A stretch of DNA of 64,000 nt from positions 51,853 to 115,852 of the forward strand of contig CAZXYS010000007.1 in NCBI GenBank assembly GCA_964645005.1, written 5' to 3'. Shown piece by piece: positions 54,450 through 63,937 of the stretch. The translations under genes were made by a program, and so were the position numbers. The notes below the pieces were generated by a model. The model searched no databases. It was not told where the DNA came from and saw nothing but the letters and a program-made list of their open reading frames with translations. This DNA is from CAZXYS01 sp964645005. Lineage in GTDB: Bacteria; Bacteroidota; Ignavibacteria; Kapaibacteriales; UBA2268. Position 1 is the first letter of the stretch, and every line of letters starts with the position of its first letter.

Positions 54450-54671
54450 ATGACAATAGACAACATCGATCAACAGAAACCCACAACGGGCGAAGAAAAA
54501 CCGATGACTGTACAGATGGAAGTCCAAAAAGAAGTTCTCCGGCAGAACCTGAGTGGTGATAATACCCAGAATCAACTTCTGCAATTACTGGCTTCGGTGC
54601 AGCCGCAGCAGCAAATCCAGAAAACTGCCCAGGAACAAATTGAAAAGGGTTATCTGGACATAAAAGTATGA
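54450..54671 (+). CDS. Small glutamine-rich protein
   Basis: I chose ATG 54450 (MTIDNIDQQKPTTGEEKPMT) because AAAGGTGG lies 7 bp upstream; the in-frame GTG at 54441 is part of that RBS. The 73-residue product is soluble and glutamine-rich (LLQLLASVQPQQQIQKTAQE), probably helical, and without cysteines. No family is recognised. A strong RBS and its own downstream terminator support it as a real gene. Confidence 0.65.
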   Translation: MTIDNIDQQKPTTGEEKPMTVQMEVQKEVLRQNLSGDNTQNQLLQLLASVQPQQQIQKTAQEQIEKGYLDIKV

Positions 54672-54786
54672 GTTTGTTTTCAATACAAAGCATATTATAT
54701 TTTGCAAATACTGCATAACATATCTTGTTTTGCACGCAAAGTAGTATACAGTTAGCTCATTTCTGAAATAAATTTAATAAATCTAT

Positions 54787-54820
54787 AAAATCCCAGACTT
54801 TGTTTGGGATTTTTTGTTTT
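54787..54820 (+). terminator. Intrinsic terminator
   Basis: AAAATCCCA (54787-54795) pairs with TGGGATTTT (54805-54813), followed by TTTGTTTT. Confidence 0.75.
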
Positions 54821-54955
54821 CGTAAGTCTTTCTATTTATCAACATATAAGAAAAACGCTAATTTTTTCTCTTTACAATTTGCTTTTATTAAAAAATTTCC
54901 TTAAATAAGCGTTCGTATAGAATATAAAGTTTTATAAATAAAAATAGGACAATTG

Positions 54956-55240
54956 ATGAAAGCTAAATGGAAAAATAAAGTAATTGCAGAGAGTAAAGAT
55001 ACTAAAATCGTAGAAGGCAACCACTATTTCCCCCCCGAATCAGTTAAATCAAACTATCTTAAACCCAGCGATACCAACACCTTTTGCCCGTGGAAAGGAT
55101 TGGCGAGTTACTATCACCTGATAGATGGAAAAGATGAACTTGAGGACGGTGCATGGTATTATCCGGAACCTAAGCCTGCCGCTGATGAGATTGCTGATCA
55201 CATAGCTTTTACGAAAAATGTAAAAATAGTCGAGGAGTAA
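54956..55240 (+). CDS. DUF427 domain protein
   Basis: The 94-residue protein starts at ATG 54956 (MKAKWKNKVIAESKDTKIVE). It has the DUF427 hallmarks ESVKSNYLKPSDTNTFCPWK, GLASYYHL and DGAWYYPEPKPAADEIADHI, then FTKNVKIVEE. The family is a small beta fold with unclear function. It is a single-gene unit, convergent with murQ. Confidence 0.9.
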   Translation: MKAKWKNKVIAESKDTKIVEGNHYFPPESVKSNYLKPSDTNTFCPWKGLASYYHLIDGKDELEDGAWYYPEPKPAADEIADHIAFTKNVKIVEE

Positions 55241-55277
55241 TGAACTGAGTTAGTTACTATATTATAAATTTATTTAT

Positions 55278-56201
55278 TTATCGCATAATAGCTTTTTTAA
55301 CAAAACCATCTGCTTCTTTGAGGCGTTTTCCCGCTTCATGCGCAGATACGTCCGCAAGGATCATTACAAGCGCGGTTTTTACATGTCCCCCGCTTTCATT
55401 GAGATATTTAACTGCCTGATCATAACCTACGCCTGTCAGACTCATAATTATTTTCTTAGCTCGCTCTTTCAGTTTGTTATTGGTAAGCTGAAGATCAACC
55501 ATAACATTGCCGTAAGTCTTCCCAAGCAGAACCATTGATGCAGTAGTTATCATATTCAGAACCAGTTTTTGTGCTGTGCCGGATTTCATACGAGTCGAGC
55601 CGGTTATCACCTCGGGACCGACATTCGGGCAAATTTTTACATCAGCTTCAACGCCGAGTTTTTCAATCTGTTCGTGTGACACCGTAGTAATTAGTATCGT
55701 AAATATTCCCTGCTTGCGAGCTTCAAGCAGTGCGCCTCGTACAAACGGAGTTCTCCCCGATGCAGCCAATCCGCATAGAACATCATCTGTGATCAAACCG
55801 CGCTCTTTGATAGCAGCGGCTCCGTTTACCGGGCTGTCTTCGGCGCCCTCCTGAGCTCGGAAAACCGCCTGCTTTCCGCCGGCAATTATTCCCTGAACCA
55901 TTTCAGGATCTACACCGAAGGTCGGCGGGCATTCCGCAGCGTCCAGTATTCCCAGTCTGCCGCTGGTACCGGCTCCAATGTAAAAGAGCCTGCCGCCTTG
56001 TTTGAATCTCTCAACAACTTTATTAACAGCTTTTTCTATATTGGGAATTTCCTTTTTTACAGCTTCTGCGACAGTTTGATCCTGCTGATTAAGGATATTC
56101 AGAATTTCCCTGGTTGAGGCAATATCTATATTCTCTGACACCGGGTTTCGCTGCTCAGTTGCCAGTGATGTTATTTCCTTAAACAAGTCGTTTTCGGGCA
56201 T
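55278..56201 (-). CDS. murQ: N-acetylmuramic acid 6-phosphate etherase
   Basis: The 307-residue SIS-domain enzyme cleaves the lactyl ether of MurNAc-6-phosphate, giving GlcNAc-6-phosphate and lactate during cell-wall recycling. Signature blocks are RLFYIGAGTSGRLGILDAAE, CPPTFGVDPEMVQGIIAGG, GVEADVKICPNVGPEVITGS and TRMKSGTAQKLVLNMITT. The length is normal. No PTS or anmK gene is beside it; a HAD hydrolase gene lies 67 bp upstream on the same strand. Confidence 0.97.
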   Translation of the reverse strand: MPENDLFKEITSLATEQRNPVSENIDIASTREILNILNQQDQTVAEAVKKEIPNIEKAVNKVVERFKQGGRLFYIGAGTSGRLGILDAAECPPTFGVDPEMVQGIIAGGKQAVFRAQEGAEDSPVNGAAAIKERGLITDDVLCGLAASGRTPFVRGALLEARKQGIFTILITTVSHEQIEKLGVEADVKICPNVGPEVITGSTRMKSGTAQKLVLNMITTASMVLLGKTYGNVMVDLQLTNNKLKERAKKIIMSLTGVGYDQAVKYLNESGGHVKTALVMILADVSAHEAGKRLKEADGFVKKAIMR

Positions 56202-56268
56202 TGATGTCCATATATTTTGTTTGCAATTTTTTAATATTTTAAAGCAAAAATTAAGCCGGAAAACTAAT

Positions 56269-56955
56269 TTATGAATTTATCAAATTCAGAAAATATTCCT
56301 GGTCATTAAAATCCTTAATTACCTTTCGAGCTCCGGCACTTTTCAGAGAGTTATCTACCGTACTATCAACAGCGATAAAGTCAATATCAAGCTTTTCTGC
56401 AGTTCTCAAGTCCCAGATACCATCGCCGATATAGGTAATCCTATCGAAATCAGTTTTATGGAACTTGTTCTTAGCCTGAATTATAACATCACTAACTATA
56501 TCTATTCTGTCAGCAGTGATCTCTGAGTGAGACAACGGAAAGTTCGCAGGATCTAATCCTAAAGCATAAAGCTTCAGCTTAGCAGAGAGATCCCAACTGC
56601 CGGTCGCTGCACCTACCGCATATTCTTCATTTTCATATAATCTCATAAACAATTTGGCGGCGCCCGGTATCTCACTGAATTTTTTAGGATGCTTTGAATA
56701 TTCCTTTTGCAAGAGCCTCGTAAAATGCTTCTTAATGTTGAATAGTTCGCGCTCATTTGGCGATCTATTGAAATGTCTGCGGAATATCGCTTCCGTGACA
56801 TTGCTGTCGGTGCCGTCGGTGGCTGTTTTTAATTCGTCCCAATATTTTTCAGTATCGACGCCGTAAAGATCCTCGATAGTTTTCCTGTAGCAGCCGTCGT
56901 CCACTTTTACGGAATCCAGAAGAGTCCCGTCAATGTCAAAAATTATAAGTTTCAT
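56269..56955 (-). CDS. HAD-family hydrolase (phosphoglycolate phosphatase-like)
   Basis: I chose ATG 56955 so that the protein begins directly with the HAD motif I MKLIIFDIDGTLLDS; the longer start adds ten unrelated residues. Motif II is VGAATGSW, motif III the Lys in NKFHKTDFDR, and motif IV ITYIGDGIWDL. A cap domain of ~80 residues lies between I and II. It resembles PGP/beta-phosphoglucomutase-like phosphatases, but the substrate is not known. It may be co-transcribed with murQ. Confidence 0.88.
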   Translation of the reverse strand: MKLIIFDIDGTLLDSVKVDDGCYRKTIEDLYGVDTEKYWDELKTATDGTDSNVTEAIFRRHFNRSPNERELFNIKKHFTRLLQKEYSKHPKKFSEIPGAAKLFMRLYENEEYAVGAATGSWDLSAKLKLYALGLDPANFPLSHSEITADRIDIVSDVIIQAKNKFHKTDFDRITYIGDGIWDLRTAEKLDIDFIAVDSTVDNSLKSAGARKVIKDFNDQEYFLNLINS

Positions 56956-57075
56956 ATATGATATTACCTCTTCAACGTTAACCATTAACCTTTAGCCGTT
57001 AACCTGTTGAAAAAAATATAAAATTGAAAATAGATGCTAACAATATATAATAAAACTACGACAATTTAAAGTGAT

Positions 57076-57540
57076 TTATAAATATTTCATTTCAATTTCG
57101 ATTTCCATCTTTTTCTTATCAAGAGTAAATTTACACTTATCGAATTTGGGAAGGGACATGAATAATTTTACATTATTTGATATACCGAATCCTTCTGTCG
57201 GCATTCCAAGCATATTTTTATCCATTTGCCGGTTTTCGTTCTTGTCATGGTGAGTTGTAACAGCATATTCGCCAAAAGGAATATTTTCAAAAATCAATGT
57301 TGCCTGACCATTATTAATTGGCGTGGTCTGCTTTTTTACAGCTTTTTCGCATTCGGCGGGAAAACCTTTGTCCGGCTCGTAAATATGTGCAAAGACAATA
57401 CCTTCGTCATTTTCAAGGTTACTGATCTTAACGATGACTGTTCCGGTTTTAGTTTTTGTAGTTTCTTTGGTTGAAGATTCGTTCGCTGCTGATACTAAAG
57501 TTAAGATAACAAAAAATAATAGTGTTATTGTGTATTTCAT
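57076..57540 (-). CDS. Secreted DUF2141 domain protein
   Basis: The protein of 154 residues has a signal peptide (MKYTITLLFFVILTLVSAAN) and a DUF2141 beta domain. Visible are GTVIVKISNLENDEGIVFAH, ATLIFENIPFGEYAVTTHHD and the calcium-loop-like DKNENRQMDKNMLGMPTEGF, then a basic C-terminal tail. DUF2141 proteins are common in Bacteroidota and are usually exported; their function is unknown. It is a single gene. Confidence 0.9.
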   Translation of the reverse strand: MKYTITLLFFVILTLVSAANESSTKETTKTKTGTVIVKISNLENDEGIVFAHIYEPDKGFPAECEKAVKKQTTPINNGQATLIFENIPFGEYAVTTHHDKNENRQMDKNMLGMPTEGFGISNNVKLFMSLPKFDKCKFTLDKKKMEIEIEMKYL

Positions 57541-57546
57541 ACGCAT

Positions 57547-57926
57547 TTAAGTTGTTTCTAATACATCCGGAAAAAAAGAAATTAAATATAAAAAAGTAAT
57601 GTAATTTAAGCAAAATTTTATATAAACCCAAAAATTCATTAGAAATTTGAATTTGCTGTAAACTTATGTAACAAAGTGCTTTAGCACTTTGCAAATGGTC
57701 TGAAAAACTTAGAATTAGCAGCAAGCTAAAGTTTGCTGCTGCAATTGTTTCCAAAAATTTATATTGTATAATGCAATATTTGTGATAAATTTACAGATCA
57801 ATTCCCTAAAAAAATAACTATAACGGAGATGCGATTATAATAATAAAAATAATTATTAGTTGAAAATCTTTTGAATTTTCAGTTCTACAGGGATTTTATT
57901 AAAATGAATAAAAAGAAATAAATTTA
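57547..57926. other. Spacer with two palindromes between divergent genes
   Basis: CAAAGTGCTTTAGCACTTTG (57672-57691) is a perfect palindrome. AGCAGCAA (57717-57724) pairs with TTGCTGCT (57733-57740). They form two hairpins 25 bp apart, without U tracts. The remainder is AT-rich and gene-free. Confidence 0.5.
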
Positions 57927-58988
57927 ATGACAGATCAATTAGCATTAAAGAACCTGAATAAGATTTTTATGAAGGTGCCCCGGTTAAACATCAACGAAAG
58001 TGAGAAGATCGTTATTTTTAGCGATATTCATCTGGGTAATGGCGGCAGAGGCGACGATTTCAAGAAGAATTCCGGCTTATTCAAGTTTGTCCTGGAAAAT
58101 TATTACCTCAGAAATAATTATAAGCTTGTGCTGAACGGCGATATCGAGGATCTGTACAAATATCCAATCAAAAAAGTCGTTCGCGCATGGCCTGAAGTTT
58201 TTCAATTATTTGAAGAATTTCGCAAACGCAATCACCTATATAAAATAGTCGGCAATCACGATTATGAACTGGTTGACCTTAAATATCCCGATATCAATAA
58301 AAACATACTTCGAGGGCTAAAACTAAATTTCAAGAATGATACCATTTTCGTTTATCACGGACACCAAACATCAGATTTTTTCGACACTTATAACAAGCTA
58401 AGCGTCTATATTGTCAGATTTTTAGTAAATCCATTAAAGATAAAAAATACTACCTTTACTCTCAACAGTAAAAAGATATTCAACACAGAATTGCGTTCTT
58501 ATAAGTTCGCAGCGAATAAGAAAATTATCTCAATAATTGGACATACACACAAACCTTTATTTGAATCTCTGTCAAAGAAAGACGACTTGTCTTACCGTAT
58601 CGAAAATCTTATAAGAAAGTATCCATCCGCTAACGAGAAGAAAAAACAAAAGATCAGAAAGCAGGTCAACAAATATAAGAACGAACTGCAGGCACTCGGT
58701 ATGCGCAACGAACAGCCGCACCTGCGCAGCAAATTGCACGACGACGAATTGCTTGTGCCTTCACTGTTCAATTCCGGCGCCGTGTTGGGGAAAAGGGGAT
58801 TTACTTGCATTGAGATATATCAGGGAAGGATATCGCTTGTGTACTGGTTCGACAGGAATGACAGCAAGAGATATATTAAATATAAGGGCGTAACTACCGA
58901 AAAATTTGGCGAAACAAACTTCTACAAAGCAATACTAAAATCTGCCACGCTTGAAAACATTTTTACGAGAATAAAACTTCTGGCTTGA
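57927..58988 (+). CDS. Calcineurin-like metallophosphoesterase
   Basis: The 353-residue protein has the dinuclear-metal motifs IVIFSDIHLGNGGRGDDF (DxH), LVLNGDIEDL (GDxxD), IVGNHDYEL (GNHD), FVYHGHQTSDFF and IIGHTHKPLF (GHxH). A basic insert (ANEKKKQKIRKQVNKYKNEL) sits before the last strands. Such proteins hydrolyse phosphomono- or diesters, including lipid intermediates such as UDP-diacylglucosamine in the LpxH branch. The insert and length are not typical of LpxH, so the substrate is left open. The ATG at 57927 has a weak RBS; 57969 is an alternative. Confidence 0.88.
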   Translation: MTDQLALKNLNKIFMKVPRLNINESEKIVIFSDIHLGNGGRGDDFKKNSGLFKFVLENYYLRNNYKLVLNGDIEDLYKYPIKKVVRAWPEVFQLFEEFRKRNHLYKIVGNHDYELVDLKYPDINKNILRGLKLNFKNDTIFVYHGHQTSDFFDTYNKLSVYIVRFLVNPLKIKNTTFTLNSKKIFNTELRSYKFAANKKIISIIGHTHKPLFESLSKKDDLSYRIENLIRKYPSANEKKKQKIRKQVNKYKNELQALGMRNEQPHLRSKLHDDELLVPSLFNSGAVLGKRGFTCIEIYQGRISLVYWFDRNDSKRYIKYKGVTTEKFGETNFYKAILKSATLENIFTRIKLLA

Positions 58989-59003
58989 TTAATTTAATGG
59001 AAT

Positions 59004-60668
59004 TTAATCGTTATCTTCTTCTTTCACAACCTTCTCAGGTATAGGAAGCGTAAACCTGAAATCACTGCCCTTAGCTTTCTCACTGATTAGCCAGATCTCA
59101 CCCGCCCCTTTATAAAACTGATGCTTGGAAATAAACTCCTTGCAAAGGATTAATCCCAAACCAGTGCCTTTTTCCTGCTTGGTTCCCTCAGTGGAATGCT
59201 GCACATCAATTCTAAAAAGTTTCTTTTGCTCTTCCTTGTTCATGCCAATGCCGTTATCTTTAACTGAAACTTCAATGACATCACCTTTCTTTTTTGAAGT
59301 TACTTTAATTTTACCGCCTTCGTAGGTGAATTTAATTGCATTTGTTATCAAGTTCCTTAAAACTGTGCTGATCATATTAACATCGACATAAATATTGGTA
59401 AACCTCGAAATATTTGATTCAAGGTTTATATTTTTCTTTTCAGCGTGCATTTTTAGCAGAAAAATATTATTCTCGACAATCTGGAAAAGATCCGCGGTAT
59501 CGGGGTTAAACTTGGTCCTTCCGGTTTGTGCCCGTGACCAGTCCAGCAAGTTTTCAATCAATTGATAAACATATTTCGTGGATTTATTTATTTCCACAAT
59601 ATATTCCTGAATCTCTTCCATTCTGAAATCTGCAAAGCTTCCCGCCAGCAAATTAGTAACATTTCTAAGCGAGCTAAGCGGATCCTTAAGGTCATGAGCT
59701 ATGATAGAAAAGAACTTATCCTTGGCTGCATTTGCTTCATTAAGTTCTTTATTTAGTTGTTCCAGCTTTTCCTTTTGTTGAGTGATCTGAGCATTTTTCT
59801 CAGATAATTTTTTATTCGTCTTGCTTAATTTCTTGGTTCTTTCATCAACCAGCCGTTCAAGATGCTCTTTATACTTGTCAAGTTCTTCACGTGTTTCCTT
59901 TTTCTCAGTTATATCCATGGAATGCATCGCCAGGCTTTCAACTTGCATATCTTTTCCGTAAACCGGATATAGGCTGGTCCTGTAATATCTATCCTCCCGC
60001 TCATCTTCAAAAACATTCGGTCTGCCTGTGTCGATCACCCTTTCAAATACCTGTTTTCTTCTTTTAGTAACTTCATCAGAAAAATAATCAAATAAATTCC
60101 TGCCTATAAGGCTCTGCCCCGGATAGCCCAATGATTCGGCGAGTGCTTCATTATGCATTAAAATAGTGCCGTCAATCCCAATTAGAGTTGCAATGTCAGT
60201 TATGGCTTTAATAAACGCCTGAGCTGTCTCCTCGCTTTTCCGAATGCGTTCATCTGATATCTTGTTATCGGTAATATCTTTGAGAATCACATATATCACG
60301 TGCTTTCCACCCAGAGGGATCAGCATCAGTGATACTTCCGCGGGAAAATCCTCTCCGCCGTAACGTCTGTGTATCCATTCAAAACGATTAACACCCTTTT
60401 GTTTTGCCAATTCGATCATTTCATTAGCTTTTTCGGTCGAAAGAGAGCCATCCGGTTGGTATTCGGGCGATATTTCCGAAGGATGCCGGGATAATATTTT
60501 TTCTTTAGTTCCGGCTTGCAGCATTTGAACTGCCGCATCGTTACAATCGATAAATCGTTCATCTTCCATGATCAGGAAAGCATCATTTGAAGAATAGAAC
60601 AATTCCATGAATTTCTTTTCTGTTTCCTTCAGATCCTTTGTTGATTTATTATTTTTTTCTATATTCAT
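59004..60668 (-). CDS. Cytoplasmic PAS-PAS sensor histidine kinase
   Basis: The 554-residue protein has no membrane segment. Two PAS domains (residues ~15-130, MELFYSSNDAFLIMEDERFI; ~145-260, DIATLIGIDGTILMHNEALA) are followed by a coiled coil (~265-320). The HisKA domain comes next, with the phospho-accepting His in FFSIIAHDLKDPLSSLRN. The HATPase has N box LRNLITNAIKFTYEGG, G1 VKDNGIGMNKEEQ and G2 KGTGLGLILCKEFI. It should sense a cytoplasmic signal and phosphorylate a response regulator. No regulator gene is adjacent, so it is an orphan here. Confidence 0.93.
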   Translation of the reverse strand: MNIEKNNKSTKDLKETEKKFMELFYSSNDAFLIMEDERFIDCNDAAVQMLQAGTKEKILSRHPSEISPEYQPDGSLSTEKANEMIELAKQKGVNRFEWIHRRYGGEDFPAEVSLMLIPLGGKHVIYVILKDITDNKISDERIRKSEETAQAFIKAITDIATLIGIDGTILMHNEALAESLGYPGQSLIGRNLFDYFSDEVTKRRKQVFERVIDTGRPNVFEDEREDRYYRTSLYPVYGKDMQVESLAMHSMDITEKKETREELDKYKEHLERLVDERTKKLSKTNKKLSEKNAQITQQKEKLEQLNKELNEANAAKDKFFSIIAHDLKDPLSSLRNVTNLLAGSFADFRMEEIQEYIVEINKSTKYVYQLIENLLDWSRAQTGRTKFNPDTADLFQIVENNIFLLKMHAEKKNINLESNISRFTNIYVDVNMISTVLRNLITNAIKFTYEGGKIKVTSKKKGDVIEVSVKDNGIGMNKEEQKKLFRIDVQHSTEGTKQEKGTGLGLILCKEFISKHQFYKGAGEIWLISEKAKGSDFRFTLPIPEKVVKEEDND

Positions 60669-60959
60669 TTAAAAAAATAAAGAATGTGGATAATTTTTGC
60701 AACTATATATATTGTTTGAATTTATTTTTAACATATTTACAGGAATCCAAGCCGTCATCAACAGATTCTCCGCCTCTATTTATACTATTTACTATAGAGT
60801 TGTGAGCTGATTTATATAAGTTAATTGATTAAATTAACTTAGACCATTGCAATTTACAAAAAAATGTTTTCAACTAAAAATATAAGCTGTTTGCTTAATT
60901 TTCACTATTTTAGCGGCAAAAATTAACAGAATATTTAAAAAACTTTGATAAGAAGAAAT
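60669..60959. other. Divergent spacer
   Basis: The spacer is AT-rich and gene-free. It contains one exact DnaA-box sequence (TGTGGATAA, 60685-60693) directly upstream of the kinase gene. A promoter is expected on both strands but no clear consensus pair is seen. Confidence 0.4.
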
Positions 60960-63854
60960 ATGAGACGGATTTACATTTTTATTGCCATTACCTTGATCGC
61001 ATTTCAAGCAAAAGCTCGAGAATTAAACTGGTCCTTTCTCGATAACAAATCAATGGGTACTTATGATTTCATTAAAAACAACCCCGAACATGACGGTAGA
61101 AATGTACTCATATGCATCCTCGACAATGGTGTGGATCCCAACATTCCCGGCTTAACAGAGACTACAACAGAAAAGACAAAAGTAATTGACCTGCAGGACT
61201 TCACCGGTCAGCTCGTCATACCTCTTGATGAAGCCGAAAAAACAGAGATTGGCAGCGATGAATTTTTATCAACAGATAAAATTAAGTTGTCCGGCTGGGA
61301 GAAACTAAAGTATAAGCCAATCAACGATGCTTATTACCTTGGCATGATCAATGAAAACGAGTCTTACAAAAACTCCGCCGTCAAAGATATAAACAACAAT
61401 GGAAAAACTAATGATATTTTCGGCATCCTTGTATTCAATTTAGGTAAAGAGAATAAAATCACAGAGCAATTCAAAGGTCATATCAAACCCGAAAAAGATG
61501 AAGACCTTTGGGTATACTACATTGACGAGGACGCCGACGGCGCAATAGACGATGAACAGCCCATGTTCGATTACAAATACAATTACGACTTCTTTAACTT
61601 CCACAGAGGCGCTCCCGACGTAAAACCCCTAATCACTTTAGCCGGCAACATCAACAAAGAGGAGCCGTCATTGACCATAGTCACTTGCGACGGCAGTCAT
61701 GGCACACATTGCGCTGGAATCGCTGCCGGCAACAACATTAACGGGCAGGAAGGTCTCGACGGCATAGCGCCAGGTGCATATGTTGCTTCGCTCAAGATCG
61801 GCAGCAATATTCTCTCTGGCGGTGCCACAACCACCGCTTCCATGAAAAAAGCCTTCGAGTACGGCATTAAATTAATGGAAAAAGCCGGCTTCGATATGGT
61901 GGTTTACTCCATGAGTTACGGCATCGGCTCAGAAACTCCCGGAAGAAGCGAAATAGACGAATACCTTGAAGATTTCGCCTACAAGCATTCAAAAGCTGTA
62001 TTAGTAAAATCCATGGGCAATGACGGACCCGGTATTAACTCCACCGGCAACCCTTCTGCCGCCAAAGGATTGATTGCGGTTGGAGCAATGGTTTCGCCCG
62101 GCTCAATGCGTGATCTTTACGGCTCATCAAGGCAGAAACCGTGGATAACACATTTCAGCTCCCGCGGCGGCGAGACTGCCAATCCTGACGTCATCGCCCC
62201 CGGTGCGGCGCAATCAACTGTTCCCGCTTTCAGTGGGGGAGACGCCTACTGGGGAACCTCCATGTCCACTCCGCAGGTTGCAGGCGCCTGTGCAGTACTT
62301 ATCAGCGCTGCTCAGCAAAATAATTTGAAAATGAATGGCTCAATGATCCGCCGCGCAATAAAATACTCTGCTGAACCAATACAGGGTTACAATACAATAA
62401 ATTACGGACGCGGACTTGTCGACATCCAAAAAGCTTTCGAATACCTGAAAGTTTTAGCCAACCGGGGCGAGTATGAAAATATTTATAATTACAAAATCAC
62501 CACCGACAACACATTCTTCACCGATCTAAAAGGACCCGCTGCCTTCTGGAAAGCTGGCGGATACTTCCCTTCAGGCGGCGAAAAACAGAACGTAAGGATC
62601 GAAGCTGTTTACCCCGAATTCATGCCAATGAAAGAGCAGCACAACTTCTACAGGATTTTCGACCTCGAATCCGATTCCCGATGGCTGAAAACCGATAAAT
62701 CCAAAATATACATTCGCGGCGAGCAGCCCGCACAATTCGGACTCATATACGATAAATCCGAATTAAAACAACCCGGAATCTACACCGGCAGAATATCCGC
62801 CTTCACCGACAATATCGAAAACGGCGGCTGCCCCGAATTCGACATTCTGGCGACAGTAGTCATACCACACAAATTTGATTTCAGTAATGACTTTTCATTG
62901 AGCTGCCGGAATAAAACATTGGCTACAGGCGAGATAGAACGCAATTTTTTGCAAATACCGCCCGGTGCCTCATCAATGAACATATCAATGACCCCTGTTT
63001 CCGGCAAATGGTTCAGCATGGGCTTATACCTCTGCGCACCCGACGGCAGGAAAATCCGCCGGAAGTACTCACAGGACAACAAAGACAGAAAAGGCATCAA
63101 ATTCCAAATAGACAATAAGGAACTCCGGTCAGGCACATGGGAGTTTATCCCTTACTGCCATTTCCAATCCCGGAACACCTCATATTACGACCTCAATGTT
63201 AGATTCTACGGTATCGAGGCGACCCCCGATACAATCAATGAACGGAAAATGCCCATAGGGGCAAAACCCGAATTAAGCTTCAATGTTATAAACAATTACG
63301 GCGGTGTATTGAAGGCAAAGACATCGGGTTTAATACTGGGGTATTCATACCAAGACGCTTACTTACAGACCGACAAACCCATATTTACACGGGACATCAA
63401 CACCGGAGAAAACATATCCATAGTAAAGATAATTATCAGCATGGCGGCGGAGGAGTACAACAAAGTAACCGACCTCGCAGTGAACATATATAATCAAAGC
63501 GGCAATTCCGTATTAAGCACTGGCATGTCCCGCAAAAGTGCGGTCATCAACTTCACACCGCCCGCACCGGGGAAATATCAACTCGAGTTGGTACCCGCAT
63601 TCGTTTCAAAGGAGATAATGGCAAAAGAGTGGAATTTTACCATCGAAGAGAAATACTTTTACCATACACCAGCGCCAATAAAACCCGAAACCGCAGACCT
63701 AACAATATATCCGGGCATAAATTATGAATTAAAGTGCAAAGTCGAAGGCACCATACCCGCAATCCCGGACGAGTGCCACACCTTCGGCGAGATCGACCTT
63801 ATCAACAAAAACAACGACGACCTGATCCACAAGCAGATGATCTATATTGAATAG
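60960..63854 (+). CDS. Secreted tripeptidyl-peptidase-II-like subtilase (S8)
   Basis: The 964-residue protein starts at ATG 60960 (MRRIYIFIAITLIAFQAKAR, a signal peptide) after AAGAAG. The catalytic Asp lies in LICILDNGVDPNIPG. A TPP-II-like ~200-residue insert follows, and then the catalytic His in DGSHGTHCAGIAAGN, the oxyanion Asn in SMGNDGPG and the Ser in GTSMSTPQVAGA. The C-terminal ~450 residues are beta-rich, as in TPP II. No Por sorting tail is visible, so it may be periplasmic or exported by another route. Confidence 0.92.
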   Translation: MRRIYIFIAITLIAFQAKARELNWSFLDNKSMGTYDFIKNNPEHDGRNVLICILDNGVDPNIPGLTETTTEKTKVIDLQDFTGQLVIPLDEAEKTEIGSDEFLSTDKIKLSGWEKLKYKPINDAYYLGMINENESYKNSAVKDINNNGKTNDIFGILVFNLGKENKITEQFKGHIKPEKDEDLWVYYIDEDADGAIDDEQPMFDYKYNYDFFNFHRGAPDVKPLITLAGNINKEEPSLTIVTCDGSHGTHCAGIAAGNNINGQEGLDGIAPGAYVASLKIGSNILSGGATTTASMKKAFEYGIKLMEKAGFDMVVYSMSYGIGSETPGRSEIDEYLEDFAYKHSKAVLVKSMGNDGPGINSTGNPSAAKGLIAVGAMVSPGSMRDLYGSSRQKPWITHFSSRGGETANPDVIAPGAAQSTVPAFSGGDAYWGTSMSTPQVAGACAVLISAAQQNNLKMNGSMIRRAIKYSAEPIQGYNTINYGRGLVDIQKAFEYLKVLANRGEYENIYNYKITTDNTFFTDLKGPAAFWKAGGYFPSGGEKQNVRIEAVYPEFMPMKEQHNFYRIFDLESDSRWLKTDKSKIYIRGEQPAQFGLIYDKSELKQPGIYTGRISAFTDNIENGGCPEFDILATVVIPHKFDFSNDFSLSCRNKTLATGEIERNFLQIPPGASSMNISMTPVSGKWFSMGLYLCAPDGRKIRRKYSQDNKDRKGIKFQIDNKELRSGTWEFIPYCHFQSRNTSYYDLNVRFYGIEATPDTINERKMPIGAKPELSFNVINNYGGVLKAKTSGLILGYSYQDAYLQTDKPIFTRDINTGENISIVKIIISMAAEEYNKVTDLAVNIYNQSGNSVLSTGMSRKSAVINFTPPAPGKYQLELVPAFVSKEIMAKEWNFTIEEKYFYHTPAPIKPETADLTIYPGINYELKCKVEGTIPAIPDECHTFGEIDLINKNNDDLIHKQMIYIE

Positions 63855-63871
63855 CAGAAGACTTGATAATT

Positions 63872-63937
63872 TCCCCTTAACAAAGGTTGATAAAGGGGGA
63901 TTTTCCCTTTTAAAAAAGGGGAACAAAGGTGGTGTAT
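63872..63937. repeat. Palindromic repeat near the window end
   Basis: TTCCCCTTAACAAAGGTTGA and, further on, AAAGGGGGATTTTCCCTTTT and AAAAAAGGGGAACAAAGGTG form nested inverted repeats about 65 bp long. They belong to a palindromic spacer repeat class like those at 44.1-44.4 and 50.0-50.3 kb. Confidence 0.55.

Noticed and set aside
60685..60693. Exact DnaA box in the spacer upstream of the histidine kinase
   Set aside because: It is a single site without neighbours. A regulatory role is possible but there is no support beyond the match.
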